Shown: piece after piece, positions 51,535 to 60,061 of the stretch | How the letters are laid out: each line of letters opens with the position of its first letter | Numbering within the stretch: position 1 is the first letter of the stretch | From: Streptomyces armeniacus | GTDB lineage: Bacteria; Actinomycetota; Actinomycetes; Streptomycetales; Streptomycetaceae | Direction: 5' to 3' | Length of the DNA stretch: 64,000 bases | Assembly: GCF_003355155.1 (NCBI RefSeq) | Contig: NZ_CP031320.1 | Coordinates: forward strand, 124,001-188,000 | Notes under the pieces: generated by a model | Told to the model about the DNA's origin: nothing | Database searches by the model: none | The model's input: only the letters and a program-made list of their open reading frames with translations | Translations under genes and position numbers: made by a program

Positions 51535-52520
51535 AGGCCGCACTCGTCGAATCGCCCGGAAAGGTCACACTCACCTCCGTGGCCGACCCCACTCCCGGGC
51601 CGCGTGAGGTGGTGGTGGACGTCGCCGCGTGCGGGTTGTGCGGCACCGATCTGCACATCATGCAGGGCGAGTTCGCGCCGTCACTGCCGATCGTGCCCGG
51701 GCACGAGTTCGCCGGCGAGGTCGTCGGCATCGGTACGGACGTCACCGAGCTGTCGATCGGCGACCGGGTGGCCGTCGACCCGTCGCTGTATTGCTTCGAG
51801 TGCCGGTACTGCCGCACCGGACACAACAACCTGTGCGACCGCTGGGCCGCCATCGGGGTCACGACGGCGGGCGGCGCGGCGGAGTACGCCGTCGCACCGG
51901 TCGCCAACTGCGTGCCGCTGCCCGAGCACGTACGCACCCAGGACGCCGCGCTGATCGAGCCGCTGTCCTGCGCGGTGCGCGGCTACGACGTGCTCAAGAG
52001 CCAGCTCGGTTCCCGTGTTCTCATCTACGGCTCGGGGACGATGGGCCTGATGATGCTCGAGCTGGCGAAGCTCACGGGCGCCGCGGCGGTCGACGTGCTG
52101 GACCTGAACGCCGAACGGCTCGCCACCGCCCGCAAGCTGGGCTGCTCCGGCAGCGCGTCGAACGCCGACGAGTTCGACCGGCCGCAGGGCTGGGACCTCG
52201 TGGTCGACGCGACGGGGAACGGCGCCGCGATCCAGGACGGGCTGGGACGGGTCGCCAAGGCGGGGACGTTCCTGCAGTTCGGCGTCTCGGACTACGCGAC
52301 GCGGGCGACGATCGAGCCGTACAAGATCTACAACCAGGAGATCACCATCACCGGCTCGATGGCCGTCCTGCACAGCTACGAGCGCGCGGCGGAGCTCTTC
52401 GCGGCGGGCGTGCTGGATCCGGACGTCTTCATCAGCGACCGGCTGCCGCTGTCGGACTACCCGTCGGCGCTGAACGCGTTCGCGGCGGGGGTGGGGAGGA
52501 AGATCGTGGTGGTGCCGTGA
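51531..52520 (+). CDS. Zinc-dependent polyol-type dehydrogenase
   Basis: A 329-residue medium-chain NAD(P)-dependent dehydrogenase. The catalytic zinc is bound through GLCGTD and GHEFAGE, and the structural zinc lobe CFECRYCRTGHNNLC is complete. The cofactor motif is YGSGTMGLMM. As last gene of a coupled sugar-uptake operon it probably oxidises the imported sugar alcohol to a ketose. The match is to the sorbitol/L-iditol/threonine dehydrogenase group; the substrate is inferred. Confidence 0.87.
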   Translation: MKAALVESPGKVTLTSVADPTPGPREVVVDVAACGLCGTDLHIMQGEFAPSLPIVPGHEFAGEVVGIGTDVTELSIGDRVAVDPSLYCFECRYCRTGHNNLCDRWAAIGVTTAGGAAEYAVAPVANCVPLPEHVRTQDAALIEPLSCAVRGYDVLKSQLGSRVLIYGSGTMGLMMLELAKLTGAAAVDVLDLNAERLATARKLGCSGSASNADEFDRPQGWDLVVDATGNGAAIQDGLGRVAKAGTFLQFGVSDYATRATIEPYKIYNQEITITGSMAVLHSYERAAELFAAGVLDPDVFISDRLPLSDYPSALNAFAAGVGRKIVVVP

Positions 52521-52557
52521 GGTGACGCATGCGGCGCGGTGGCTCGGTGGGTCCGGC

Positions 52558-53316
52558 CTAGGTCGGCTCGCCGTGTCGGCCCGCGCCGGCGGCGAAGCGC
52601 GCGGCTCCGTCCAGGGCCTGGGCCAACACGCCCTGTCCGTGCCGCAGTTCGGTGTCGATGGCCTCGGCCTCCGGCAGCCCCTCCTGGTCCAGTACGGACG
52701 CGCGGTCGCTGCGCAGGCAGTCCTGCGGGAGCCCGGCGATCTCCGCCGCGAGCTCCTCCGCGGCCGTACGGGCCCGGCCGTTCGGCACGAGGCGGTTGGC
52801 CAGGCCCATCTCGTACGCCTCCTGCGCGGCCACGGGCCGCCCGGTGAGCACCATGTCCATGGCGCGGGAGGTGCCGATCAGCCGCGGCAGCCGTACGGTG
52901 CCGCCGTCGATCAGCGGCACGCCCCAGCGGCGGCAGAACACGCCGAAGACGGCGTCCTCCTCGGCCACCCGGAGGTCGCACCAGAGCGCCAACTCCAGCC
53001 CGCCCGCGACCGCGTGGCCGCTCACCGCGGCGATGACGGGCTTGCTCAGGCGCATCCGCGTCGGGCCCATCGGCCCGTCGCCGTCGGGGGCGACCCGGTT
53101 TCCGCGCGGGGTGCCGACCGACTTGAGGTCGGCGCCGGAGCAGAACGTGCCGCCCTCGCCCCACAGCACGGCGACCCGCGCGTCGTCGTCGGCGTCGAAG
53201 GCGCGGAAGGCGTCGGCGAGGGCGGTGGCCGTCGCGCCGTCGACGGCGTTGCGTGCCTCGGGCCGGGCCAGTACGACGGTGCTGACCGGGCCGTTCCGCT
53301 TCACCCACACGGTCAT
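52558..53316 (-). CDS. Enoyl-CoA hydratase/isomerase (crotonase) family
   Basis: A 252-residue crotonase-fold protein. The oxyanion-hole stretches are GGTFCSGADLKSV and SGHAVAGGLELALWCDLRVA, followed by RWGVPLIDGGTVRLPRLIG. The usual hydratase glutamate pair is not obvious: the first position has FGVF and the second IDGG, so hydratase activity is not assured. Its start overlaps the acyl-CoA dehydrogenase stop by four bases, so the two should act on the same acyl-CoA. Confidence 0.87.
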   Translation of the reverse strand: MTVWVKRNGPVSTVVLARPEARNAVDGATATALADAFRAFDADDDARVAVLWGEGGTFCSGADLKSVGTPRGNRVAPDGDGPMGPTRMRLSKPVIAAVSGHAVAGGLELALWCDLRVAEEDAVFGVFCRRWGVPLIDGGTVRLPRLIGTSRAMDMVLTGRPVAAQEAYEMGLANRLVPNGRARTAAEELAAEIAGLPQDCLRSDRASVLDQEGLPEAEAIDTELRHGQGVLAQALDGAARFAAGAGRHGEPT

Positions 53317-55154
53317 ACGGCGGCCCCCGCACCGGAGTTCGCGCCACCGGCAGCCGAGCCCGCACCCGCCACACCCGCCGAGCCCGTACCCGCACCCGCA
53401 CCCGTACGCGAGTCAGCGCCCGCACCCGAGCCGCCCGTACGCACCCGCCCCAGCACCGCGCCGAAGTCCGTCCCCGCGGGCAGCGTCCCGAACGCCCGCC
53501 CCCACTCGCCGCCCAGCCGCGACGCGCAGAACGCGTCGGCGACCGCCGCCTCGCTGTGCCGTACGAGCAGCGCCCCCTGGAGCACCAGCGCCATCCGTTC
53601 CGCCAGGCCCCGCGCCCCCAGCTGCGCCTCCGCCGGGTCGGACAGCCCGGCGAGTCCGGCGAGTTCCTTGCGGAGCGCCGCCACGGCCGCGTCGAGCCGC
53701 CGGTCGGCGCCGGCCGCGCGGTCCACCTCGGCGAGGTACGCGTCGAGCGTGCCCGCGTCGCGGGTGAGGGCGCGCAGCACGTCGAGCGCGGCGACGTTGC
53801 CCGAGCCCTCCCAGATGGACAGCAGCGGGGCCTCGCGGTAGAGCCGGGGCATGCCGGACTCCTCTACGTAGCCGTTGCCGCCCAGGCATTCCAGGGCCTC
53901 GGCCGTGTGTGCGCTGCCGCGTTTGCACACCCAGTACTTGCCCGCGGCCAGCCCCAGTCTGCGCAGCGCCGCCTCGTCCGCGTCCCCGGCCTGCGCGCGG
54001 TCCAGCGCCGCGGCCAGCCGCAGCCCGAGGACGGTCGCGGCCTCGGACTCGAGGGCGAGGTCGGCCAGCACGTTCCGCATCAGCGGCTGTTCGGCCAGCG
54101 GGGCGCCGAACGCCCGCCGGTACGTGGCGTGGTGCAGCGCCTGCCGCAGCCCGGCGCGCATTCCGGCGGCGGACCCGAGGACGCAGTCGAGCCGGGTCAC
54201 GTTGACCATCTCGACGATGGTGCGGACACCGCGGCCGGGTGCGCCGACCCGCCAGGCGAGGGCGTTCTCGTACTCGATCTCGGCGGAGGCGTTGGAGTGG
54301 TTCCCGAGCTTGTCCTTGAGCCGCTGGAGCCGCAGCCCGTTGCGGGTGCCGTCGGGCAGGACGCGGGGGAGCAGGAAGCAGGTCAGCCCCTCGTCGGTCT
54401 GCGCCAGGGTCAGGAAGACGTCGCTCATCGGGGCCGAGGTGAACCACTTGTGCCCGGTGATGCGGTACGCCTCCGCGCCGCCGGCGCCGTCCGTGCTGGC
54501 CATGCTGTCTGTGCTGGCGATGCTGTCTGTGCTGGCCATGCCGTCTGTGTTGTCTGGGGGTGACGGCACCGCGCGCGTGGTGTTGGCGCGGACGTCCGAG
54601 CCGCCCTGCTTCTCCGTCATCGACATGCCCGCGATCAGCCCGGCCTTGCCGAGCGGCGGCCGCAGCCCGAAGTCGTAGCCGCGGGCGGCGAGCAGGGGTT
54701 CGTAGGCTTCCGCGAGGCCCGGTTCGGCGCGGAGGGCGGGCACCGCGGCGTACGTCATCGAGACCGGGCAGCCGTGTCCGGCCTCCGCCTGCGACCACGC
54801 GTAGAACTTCGCCGCCCGCAGCAGGTGCGCCCCCGCGCGCGGCTCCGCCCAGGGCGCCGCGTGCAGCCCGTGCTCGACCGCCGTCGTCATCAGCTGGTGC
54901 CAGGCGGGGTGGAACTCCACCTCGTCGACGCGGTGCCCGTACCGGTCGTGCGTGCGCAGCCGCGGCGGCTGCTCCTCGACCTGCCGGGCCTGCTCCTGCA
55001 CCTCTGGCGAGCCGGCGAGCGCGCCCAGCCGCAGCAGCTCCGGCTCGCCCCAGCCCGCGCCGTCCCGCCGCAGCGCGTCGAGCAGGGCGGGCTCGTCGGC
55101 GGTGCTGAAGTCGCTCAGCGGCGGCGCCTGGTTGAAGACTTCGTGGGTGGCCAT
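53313..55154 (-). CDS. AidB-like acyl-CoA dehydrogenase
   Basis: An FAD-dependent acyl-CoA dehydrogenase of 613 residues, larger than the 380-residue standard and of the AidB type (about 540). It shows MSMTEKQGGSDVRANTT for the flavin contact, TGHKWFTSAPMSDVFL, GRGVRTIVEMVNVTRLDCV and the C-terminal helical ECLGGNGYVEESGMPRLYREAPLLSIWEGSGNV. An in-frame repeat at 54493-54555 adds an STDSMA stretch, and the C-terminus is a Gly/Ala/Ser-rich tail. E. coli AidB protects against alkylation; many relatives are catabolic. It is divergent from a PaaX-type regulator and coupled to a crotonase, which favours catabolism. Confidence 0.87.
   Translation of the reverse strand: MATHEVFNQAPPLSDFSTADEPALLDALRRDGAGWGEPELLRLGALAGSPEVQEQARQVEEQPPRLRTHDRYGHRVDEVEFHPAWHQLMTTAVEHGLHAAPWAEPRAGAHLLRAAKFYAWSQAEAGHGCPVSMTYAAVPALRAEPGLAEAYEPLLAARGYDFGLRPPLGKAGLIAGMSMTEKQGGSDVRANTTRAVPSPPDNTDGMASTDSIASTDSMASTDGAGGAEAYRITGHKWFTSAPMSDVFLTLAQTDEGLTCFLLPRVLPDGTRNGLRLQRLKDKLGNHSNASAEIEYENALAWRVGAPGRGVRTIVEMVNVTRLDCVLGSAAGMRAGLRQALHHATYRRAFGAPLAEQPLMRNVLADLALESEAATVLGLRLAAALDRAQAGDADEAALRRLGLAAGKYWVCKRGSAHTAEALECLGGNGYVEESGMPRLYREAPLLSIWEGSGNVAALDVLRALTRDAGTLDAYLAEVDRAAGADRRLDAAVAALRKELAGLAGLSDPAEAQLGARGLAERMALVLQGALLVRHSEAAVADAFCASRLGGEWGRAFGTLPAGTDFGAVLGRVRTGGSGAGADSRTGAGAGTGSAGVAGAGSAAGGANSGAGAAV
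54493..54555. repeat. 18-bp in-frame minisatellite in the acyl-CoA dehydrogenase
   Basis: Three near-identical 18-bp units (54493-54510, 54511-54528, 54529-54546) plus a half unit, differing by one base each. They encode Met-Ala-Ser-Thr-Asp-Ser-type hexapeptides in a surface loop of the dehydrogenase. Confidence 0.9.
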
Positions 55155-55202
55155 GTTCCCGACGTTACGCCTTCCGGATGCGCGCGGTGAACCCGTAAGG
55201 GA

Positions 55203-55208
55203 TAGAAT
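55203..55208 (+). promoter_or_regulatory. -10 element of the paaX-like gene
   Basis: TAGAAT matches five of six -10 bases and ends nine bases before the ATG, so the transcript has little or no leader. Arms TTACG (55165) and CGTAA (55194) flank the spacer and may be part of an operator shared with the dehydrogenase gene. Confidence 0.45.
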
Positions 55209-55217
55209 TCCGGACAG

Positions 55218-56072
55218 ATGAACGATTACGGGAGCGAGAACGGGACAACCGGCGGCAGACCGGCCGACAGCGGGTCGCTCGAGCTCCGGCCGCTCACCGC
55301 CCGTTCCATCGTGCTGAGCACCCTCCTCGGGCACCATCCGCCGCGGCTGCCCGTACGGGCGCTGGTCCGGGTCGGGGAGCTGTTCGACGTCGCCGAGGGC
55401 ACCGTACGGGTGGCCCTCTCCCGCATGGTCGCAGCCGGTGACCTGGAGCAGCGCGAGGGCACGTACGGGCTCACCGCCCGGCTGCTGGCACGCCAGGCGC
55501 GGCAGGACGACAGCCGTTCGCCGCGTGTCCGCGACTGGGACGGCCGCTGGGAGATCGCGCTCGTCACCGCGGACCGCCGGCCCGCCGCCGAACGGGCCGC
55601 GCTGCGGCAGACGATGACCGCGCTGCGGCTCGCCGAGCTGCGCGAGGGCAGCTGGCTGCGGCCCGCCAACCTGGAGCGTCCGCGCCCGCCCGTCGTACGC
55701 GCCCAGTGCACGCTGCTCACGGGCGCGCCCGAGGGCGACCCGGCGGAGCTGGCCGCCGCCCTGTGGGACCTGGACGGCTGGGCGCGGCGGGCCCGCGCGC
55801 TGGCGTCGGCGCTGGACGGGTCCGCGGACCTGGCGGAGCGGTTCACGGTCGCGGCTGCGGTCGTACGGCACCTGCTCGCCGACCCCGTACTGCCCGAGCC
55901 GCTGCTGCCGCCGGACTGGCCGGGCGCGGGGCTGCGCGGCCGGTACGGCGCGTTCGAGAGCGAACTCGGGGAGGTGCTGCGGCAGTACGTGGCGCCCGGC
56001 GCGCCCGCCGGGGCGCGGAACGCGGCGGAGCGCTACGGCGTTCGGGGGACCGCACGGCAGCGGCGGGAATGA
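55218..56072 (+). CDS. PaaX-family transcriptional regulator
   Basis: A 284-residue regulator of the PaaX type, which represses phenylacetate or other acyl-CoA catabolic genes. The N-terminal winged HTH (LTARSIVLSTLLGHHPPRLPVRALVRVGELFDVAEGTVRVALSRMVAAGDL) is followed by the PaaX middle and C-terminal domains (WEIALVTADRRPAAERAALRQTM). It is divergent from the acyl-CoA dehydrogenase/crotonase pair, its likely target. No phenylacetate genes are in the window, so the effector may be another acyl-CoA. Confidence 0.87.
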   Translation: MNDYGSENGTTGGRPADSGSLELRPLTARSIVLSTLLGHHPPRLPVRALVRVGELFDVAEGTVRVALSRMVAAGDLEQREGTYGLTARLLARQARQDDSRSPRVRDWDGRWEIALVTADRRPAAERAALRQTMTALRLAELREGSWLRPANLERPRPPVVRAQCTLLTGAPEGDPAELAAALWDLDGWARRARALASALDGSADLAERFTVAAAVVRHLLADPVLPEPLLPPDWPGAGLRGRYGAFESELGEVLRQYVAPGAPAGARNAAERYGVRGTARQRRE

Positions 56073-56100
56073 TCAACGGGGGCCGTCCGTTCCCGCCCGT

Positions 56101-57024
56101 ATGAAGGCAATCGTGACAGACAGCTACGACGGACCCGACGGCCTCCGGCTCACCGACCGGCCCGACCCCAAGGTGGCGCCGGACCACGTGCTCGTACGGG
56201 TACGGGCGGCGGGCGTGAACCCCGTCGACTGGAAGGTCGCCGAGGGCGGGCTCGACCCCCTCTTCGAGACGCACTTCCCGCTGATCCCCGGCTGGGACGT
56301 GGCGGGCGTCGTGGAGGCGGTCGGCCTGGACGCCACGGAGTTCTCCGTAGGCGACGAGGTGCTCGGCTACGCGCGGCGGGACGACATCCAGCACGGCACG
56401 TACGCGGAGCTGGTGTCCGTGCCCGTACGCGCGCTCGCCCGGAAGCCCGCGGCGCTGGACTGGCGGCAGGCCGCCGGGCTGCCGCTCGCGGGCCTCACCG
56501 CGTACCAGGCCCTTGACCGCGTGCGCGTGCGCGCGGGCGACACCGCGCTCATCCACGCCGCGGCTGGCGGCGTCGGCTCACTCGGCGTGCAGATCGCCGT
56601 CGCACGCGGGGCACGCGTCATCGGCACGGCCAGTGAGCGGAACCACGACTTCCTGCGCGGTCTGGGCGCCGAGCCGGTGACCTACGGCGACGGGCTCGCC
56701 GAACGGGTGCGGGCGCTCGCGCCCGAAGGCGTGGACGCGGCGCTCGACTTCGTCGGGGGCGGCGCCGCCGCGGCGTCCCAGGCGCTCGTACGGACGCCGG
56801 AACGGATCGCGTCCATCGCCGACGGCGAGGTGACGGCGCTGGGCGGGCACCTCGTCTGGGTACGCCCGGACGCGGCCGGGCTCACCGCGCTCGGCGACCT
56901 CGCGGACGCGGGGAAGCTGACCGTCCACGTCGACCGCACCCTGCCGCTCGCCGAGGCGGCGGAGGCATGGCGGCTGAGCAAGGAGGGCCGCACGCGGGGC
57001 AAGATCGTGCTCGAGGTGAGCTGA
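56101..57024 (+). CDS. NADP-dependent quinone oxidoreductase-like protein
   Basis: A 307-residue zinc-free medium-chain reductase. It has a GroES-like start (PDHVLVRVRAAGVNPVDWKVAEG), the catalytic-core PGWDVAGVVEAVG and the cofactor loop HAAAGGVGSLGVQIA near residue 150. It ends in the usual LSKEGRTRGKIVLEVS. It begins 28 bases after the paaX-like stop, on the same strand, and could be cotranscribed. Substrate unknown. Confidence 0.88.
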   Translation: MKAIVTDSYDGPDGLRLTDRPDPKVAPDHVLVRVRAAGVNPVDWKVAEGGLDPLFETHFPLIPGWDVAGVVEAVGLDATEFSVGDEVLGYARRDDIQHGTYAELVSVPVRALARKPAALDWRQAAGLPLAGLTAYQALDRVRVRAGDTALIHAAAGGVGSLGVQIAVARGARVIGTASERNHDFLRGLGAEPVTYGDGLAERVRALAPEGVDAALDFVGGGAAAASQALVRTPERIASIADGEVTALGGHLVWVRPDAAGLTALGDLADAGKLTVHVDRTLPLAEAAEAWRLSKEGRTRGKIVLEVS

Positions 57025-57027
57025 CCG

Positions 57028-57112
57028 CCGTACGCACGGACAGGACGTGCGTACGGGGCTGGACGTGCGTACGGGATGTGCGTACGGGACGGGACGTGCG
57101 GCCGGCGGGGGC
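57028..57112. repeat. GACGTGCGTACGGG direct repeats
   Basis: The spacer between the oxidoreductase and VOC genes consists almost wholly of imperfect repeats of GGACGTGCGTACGGG, with CGTACG at about 57029, 57050, 57067 and 57080. There is no coding sequence; both flanking genes end here (convergent). Confidence 0.75.
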
Positions 57113-57472
57113 TCAGGCGCCCGCGGCGCCCTGCCGGTCCACGTACTCGAAGACCGAGCCGTCGGGGTGGCGCGCGATCAGGTTCCGCCCGGCCGGTGTC
57201 GGCTTCGGGCCCGCGATGATGTCGGCGCCGACCGTACGCAGGTCGGTGACCGCGTCGTCCACGTCCTTGACGGCGAGCGTCGCGCTGATCTTGCGCAGGA
57301 TGTCGAGGTGCTCCTGCGGGCCGCTCATCAGGAAGAAGGGGCCCACCGCGGCGACCGACACCGGACCGCTCTGAAAGCGGGCCGCCTCCGCGTTCGCGAG
57401 TTTCTCGTACACCGGAATGGCGGCGTCCAGATCGTCGACGCAGACCCGCAGCGAAGTCCCCAGAATCTCCAT
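57113..57472 (-). CDS. VOC family protein
   Basis: A 119-residue glyoxalase-fold protein with two beta-alpha-beta-beta-beta modules (TSLRVCVDDLDAAIPVYEKLAN and ATLAVKDVDDAVTDLRTVGADII) and the family ending HPDGSVFEYVD. It lacks an evident first-strand histidine, so it may not bind metal in the classical way. Function unknown. It is convergent with the oxidoreductase gene. Confidence 0.82.
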   Translation of the reverse strand: MEILGTSLRVCVDDLDAAIPVYEKLANAEAARFQSGPVSVAAVGPFFLMSGPQEHLDILRKISATLAVKDVDDAVTDLRTVGADIIAGPKPTPAGRNLIARHPDGSVFEYVDRQGAAGA

Positions 57473-57552
57473 GCGGGGCAGCGTAGTTGATGGCGCGGGC
57501 CGGGTCAGTGCCGCATGGCGGAACGGGGCACGCCGTGCCCGGATCCGGCCCG

Positions 57553-57608
57553 CCCGTTCAGGACCGTGGCGCCCGTTCAGGACCGTAGCGCCCTTCAGGA
57601 CCGGGGCG
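57553..57608. repeat. 19-bp tandem repeat overlapping a gene end
   Basis: Three units near CCCGTTCAGGACCGTGGCG (57553-57571, 57572-57590, 57591-57608) between the VOC and DUF2795 genes. The third unit contains the stop codon and last codons of the DUF2795 gene. Confidence 0.85.
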
Positions 57609-58008
57609 CGCGGCCGAGCGCGACCACGACCTCCTGCACGTTCCGGTAGTGGCCGCCGCGCGGCAGCTCCCGCAGCGTGTCCAGCAGCGCGTCGGGGGCG
57701 TGCGCGTCACGCAGCGTGCGCATCAGAGTGCCCCTGTCCGCCGGGAAAGGGGTGCGGCCGAGATGCCGCGCCAGGTCGGAGCGGAGCGCTTCCGCCTCCG
57801 TCTCCTCCCGGTCGGGGCCCGTGTCCCGGGGGACCGCCCACTCGGCCAGCTGCGGGTCGTCGTCCGCGTCGGGTTCGGGGTCCTTCCACTGCTCCGCGTG
57901 CGTCGGGTGCCCCGACTGCAGCCTGCCGCGCAGCTCCTTCTTCATCTCGTCGTCCAGATGGACGTTCATGCGGTCACTGCCGCGCTGCGGGCTCTCGCCG
58001 TCCGCCAT
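57595..58008 (-). CDS. DUF2795 domain protein
   Basis: A 137-residue protein whose C-terminal half matches DUF2795: LRSDLARHLGRTPFPADRGTLMRTLRDAHAPDALLDTLRELPRGGHYRNVQEVV, a small helical domain found throughout actinobacteria. The N-terminal half is acidic and hydrophilic. The ATG at 58008 is set by AAGGAGG ten bases before. The 5' end overlaps the baeRF-like gene by 35 bases and the stop lies in a tandem repeat. Function unknown. Confidence 0.82.
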   Translation of the reverse strand: MADGESPQRGSDRMNVHLDDEMKKELRGRLQSGHPTHAEQWKDPEPDADDDPQLAEWAVPRDTGPDREETEAEALRSDLARHLGRTPFPADRGTLMRTLRDAHAPDALLDTLRELPRGGHYRNVQEVVVALGRAPRS

Positions 58009-59071
58009 CGCGGCCACCTCCTTCCCGTGTTCCCCCGTACGGCCAGCGCAGCAGCGCGCCCAGGCCCCCGGCCGGCAGCCCGGCCGGGGCGTCCGGCGCC
58101 AGCTCGCCGGGCCGTACGCAGACCACCTCGGCGCCCGTCACCGCCGCCGCGCGCAGCAGCGCGTCGTCCGCGCGCGCGGTGGCGGGCGGCCCGCCGAGGT
58201 GCTCCGTGCCGGTACGGTCCACCGCCATCTGGTCCGGGTCCTCGCCGACCCACACCTCGCGGTGCACGTTCGCTCCGTCGGGCCGGATCAGCAGCGAGCC
58301 GATACGGTGCTCGCGCGCCGCGTCCGCGAGCGAGTGCACGTTCTCCGTGGCCCACACGCGGCCGTCGTCCGTCGGCACCCGTCCGGCCACGAAGCGCGCC
58401 ATCGCCGTCGAGGTGCGCTCCCGCGAGTGCCCGTTCCGCGCCCGCGCCACCTCGTCTGCCAGCGGCCGCCGGCTGCCGCGCGCGGCCTGGACCGTACGGT
58501 TCCGCAGCCGCGCCGGCAGCTGCGCGTGCAGCGCACGGCGCGCGGGCACGTCGCCGGCGAGGACCAGCAGCTCGGCGCCGTACGCGGAGAAGCACCTGCT
58601 CAGCGCGTCCGCCACGGCCTCGGAATCGCGTACGCGGCCCGCGTCCCGTATGCCCAGCGGACCGTGCAGCTCCAGGTCGGCGCCCGCCGGGTGCACCCGC
58701 GCGGCCAGGGCCACGGGGTGGCGTTCCAGCAGCTCCAGCAGCGGGCCGGTGTGCGGCAGCGCCTCCCAGCACGCGTGCGGGCCGCCGCCCGGGGGCGGCG
58801 TGGCCAGCGGGGGAGCGAGCACCACTTCGCCGTGCGCGGCGAAGACCGCGCGGCCCGGCGGCTGCGGCGGGCGCCCCGCCGCGGCGAGCACGTCGTACAC
58901 GGCGCGGCAGGTGCCCTGGTCGGCGCCCTGCCGGCGCAGCCGGGCGCAGGCGGCGTGCGCGTGTGCCTGCTGACGGGAGGCGGCGTCCCCGGGTGCGGTC
59001 GTAGTGTCGAAATAGACCGAGGCCCACGGCCCCGGGCGGTCGAAGAGCGGACTGAGGAATCCGAGCTCCAT
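57974..59071 (-). CDS. Rv2629/baeRF2-like eRF1-fold protein
   Basis: A 365-residue protein resembling the actinobacterial Rv2629 group, part of the bacterial/archaeal eRF1-related family (baeRF). It opens with PLFDRPGPWASVYFDTT and ends in a domain with DDALLRAAAVTGAEVVCV, comparable to the C-terminal part of release factors. A GGQ-like catalytic loop is not apparent. Relatives are proposed to act in ribosome rescue or stress. AAGGAGGG precedes the ATG. It is divergent from the DUF6158 gene and overlaps the DUF2795 start by 35 bases. Confidence 0.72.
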   Translation of the reverse strand: MELGFLSPLFDRPGPWASVYFDTTTAPGDAASRQQAHAHAACARLRRQGADQGTCRAVYDVLAAAGRPPQPPGRAVFAAHGEVVLAPPLATPPPGGGPHACWEALPHTGPLLELLERHPVALAARVHPAGADLELHGPLGIRDAGRVRDSEAVADALSRCFSAYGAELLVLAGDVPARRALHAQLPARLRNRTVQAARGSRRPLADEVARARNGHSRERTSTAMARFVAGRVPTDDGRVWATENVHSLADAAREHRIGSLLIRPDGANVHREVWVGEDPDQMAVDRTGTEHLGGPPATARADDALLRAAAVTGAEVVCVRPGELAPDAPAGLPAGGLGALLRWPYGGTREGGGRDGGRREPAARQ

Positions 59072-59135
59072 CGCTCCCTCCTTGAATCGCCCTGATCGGG
59101 TACCCGCTGAGACAAGACCGACACGAGGAGGGCGC

Positions 59136-59360
59136 ATGATGGGAATCGATCCGAAGGATCTCTCCGACGCGCAGCTGCTCAAGGAGCTGGAGACGATCCA
59201 CCGCACCCGGCACGACACCCTGCTGCACGGATCGACGGAGGCACTGGGAGCCCACAACGCGCGCATGGCGGAGCTGGAGGGCGAGTACCTGCGCCGCCAC
59301 CCGCGCCGCCCCGTGGCCCCGGGCCGTACGAGGGAGGGCGCGCGGGCGCGCGTGAAGTGA
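59136..59360 (+). CDS. DUF6158 small protein
   Basis: A 74-residue hydrophilic helical protein with the conserved opening MGIDPKDLSDAQLLKELETIHRTRHDTLLHGS and HNARMAELEGEYLRRHPRR, typical of a small actinobacterial family without known function. GAGGAGGG lies five bases before the ATG; a second ATG follows immediately. It is divergent from the baeRF-like gene. Confidence 0.75.
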   Translation: MMGIDPKDLSDAQLLKELETIHRTRHDTLLHGSTEALGAHNARMAELEGEYLRRHPRRPVAPGRTREGARARVK

Positions 59361-59512
59361 CGCCGTACGCCCGGAGCCCGGAGCCCGGGGCGCCCGGAGC
59401 GCCCGCCCGGAATCCCCGCCGGGCCGCCGCCGGGAGCGCCGCCCGAGCCCAGCCGGAACCACCGTGCGAAATCCGGGTGCGTCGGCCGCCGCCCGTATCC
59501 GAGGCTGGGCCC

Positions 59513-60028
59513 ATGGACACCGAAGCCACACTGACCCCGGGTGACCAGGTCACGGTCACCCTCCTCAAGCACGAGCGCCACGACGTGCGTTACCCCGCGA
59601 CGGTCATCCGCGACGACGGCACGCACGCCGTCGTACGCGCCCCCTGGGCGGGGCCGCCGGTAAAGGACTTCGGGTTCGTGCGCTTCGAGCGCGGCGACGT
59701 CTTCACCGAGCACTACTGGCGTGACCGCTGGTACGCGGTGAAGGAGGTGCGCGATGCCGGCGGACGCCTCAAGGGCTGGTACTGCGACATGACGCGCCCC
59801 GCCCGGGTCACGGACGGGGCGCTGGCGATCACCGATCTGGAACTGGACCTGTGGGTCTCCGCGGACGGTACGCAGGTGCTGCGGCTGGACGAGGACGAAC
59901 TCCTGGCCAGCGGTCTGCCCGAGAGCGACCCCGAGGCCGCCGCACGGGCGCGCCGGGCTCTGGACGAGCTCGAGGCGCTGGCCCGTACGGACGGCTGTGC
60001 CGGTCTCGCCCGTCTCACCGCAGGCTGA
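59513..60028 (+). CDS. DUF402 domain protein
   Basis: A 171-residue protein of the DUF402/FomD-like family, which includes nucleoside diphosphate/triphosphate phosphatases. Family pattern: VKDFGFVRFERGDVFTEHYWRDRWYAVKEVRDAGGRLKGWYCDMTRPA, with LELDLWVSADGTQVLRLDEDELLASG and the acidic residues likely to bind metal (DLELD, DEDE). A GAGGCT six bases from the ATG could be the -10 of a leaderless message. No substrate can be named. Confidence 0.82.
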   Translation: MDTEATLTPGDQVTVTLLKHERHDVRYPATVIRDDGTHAVVRAPWAGPPVKDFGFVRFERGDVFTEHYWRDRWYAVKEVRDAGGRLKGWYCDMTRPARVTDGALAITDLELDLWVSADGTQVLRLDEDELLASGLPESDPEAAARARRALDELEALARTDGCAGLARLTAG

Positions 60029-60061
60029 CCACCCCCGTGGACGCGGCGGTCCGTACGGCCG

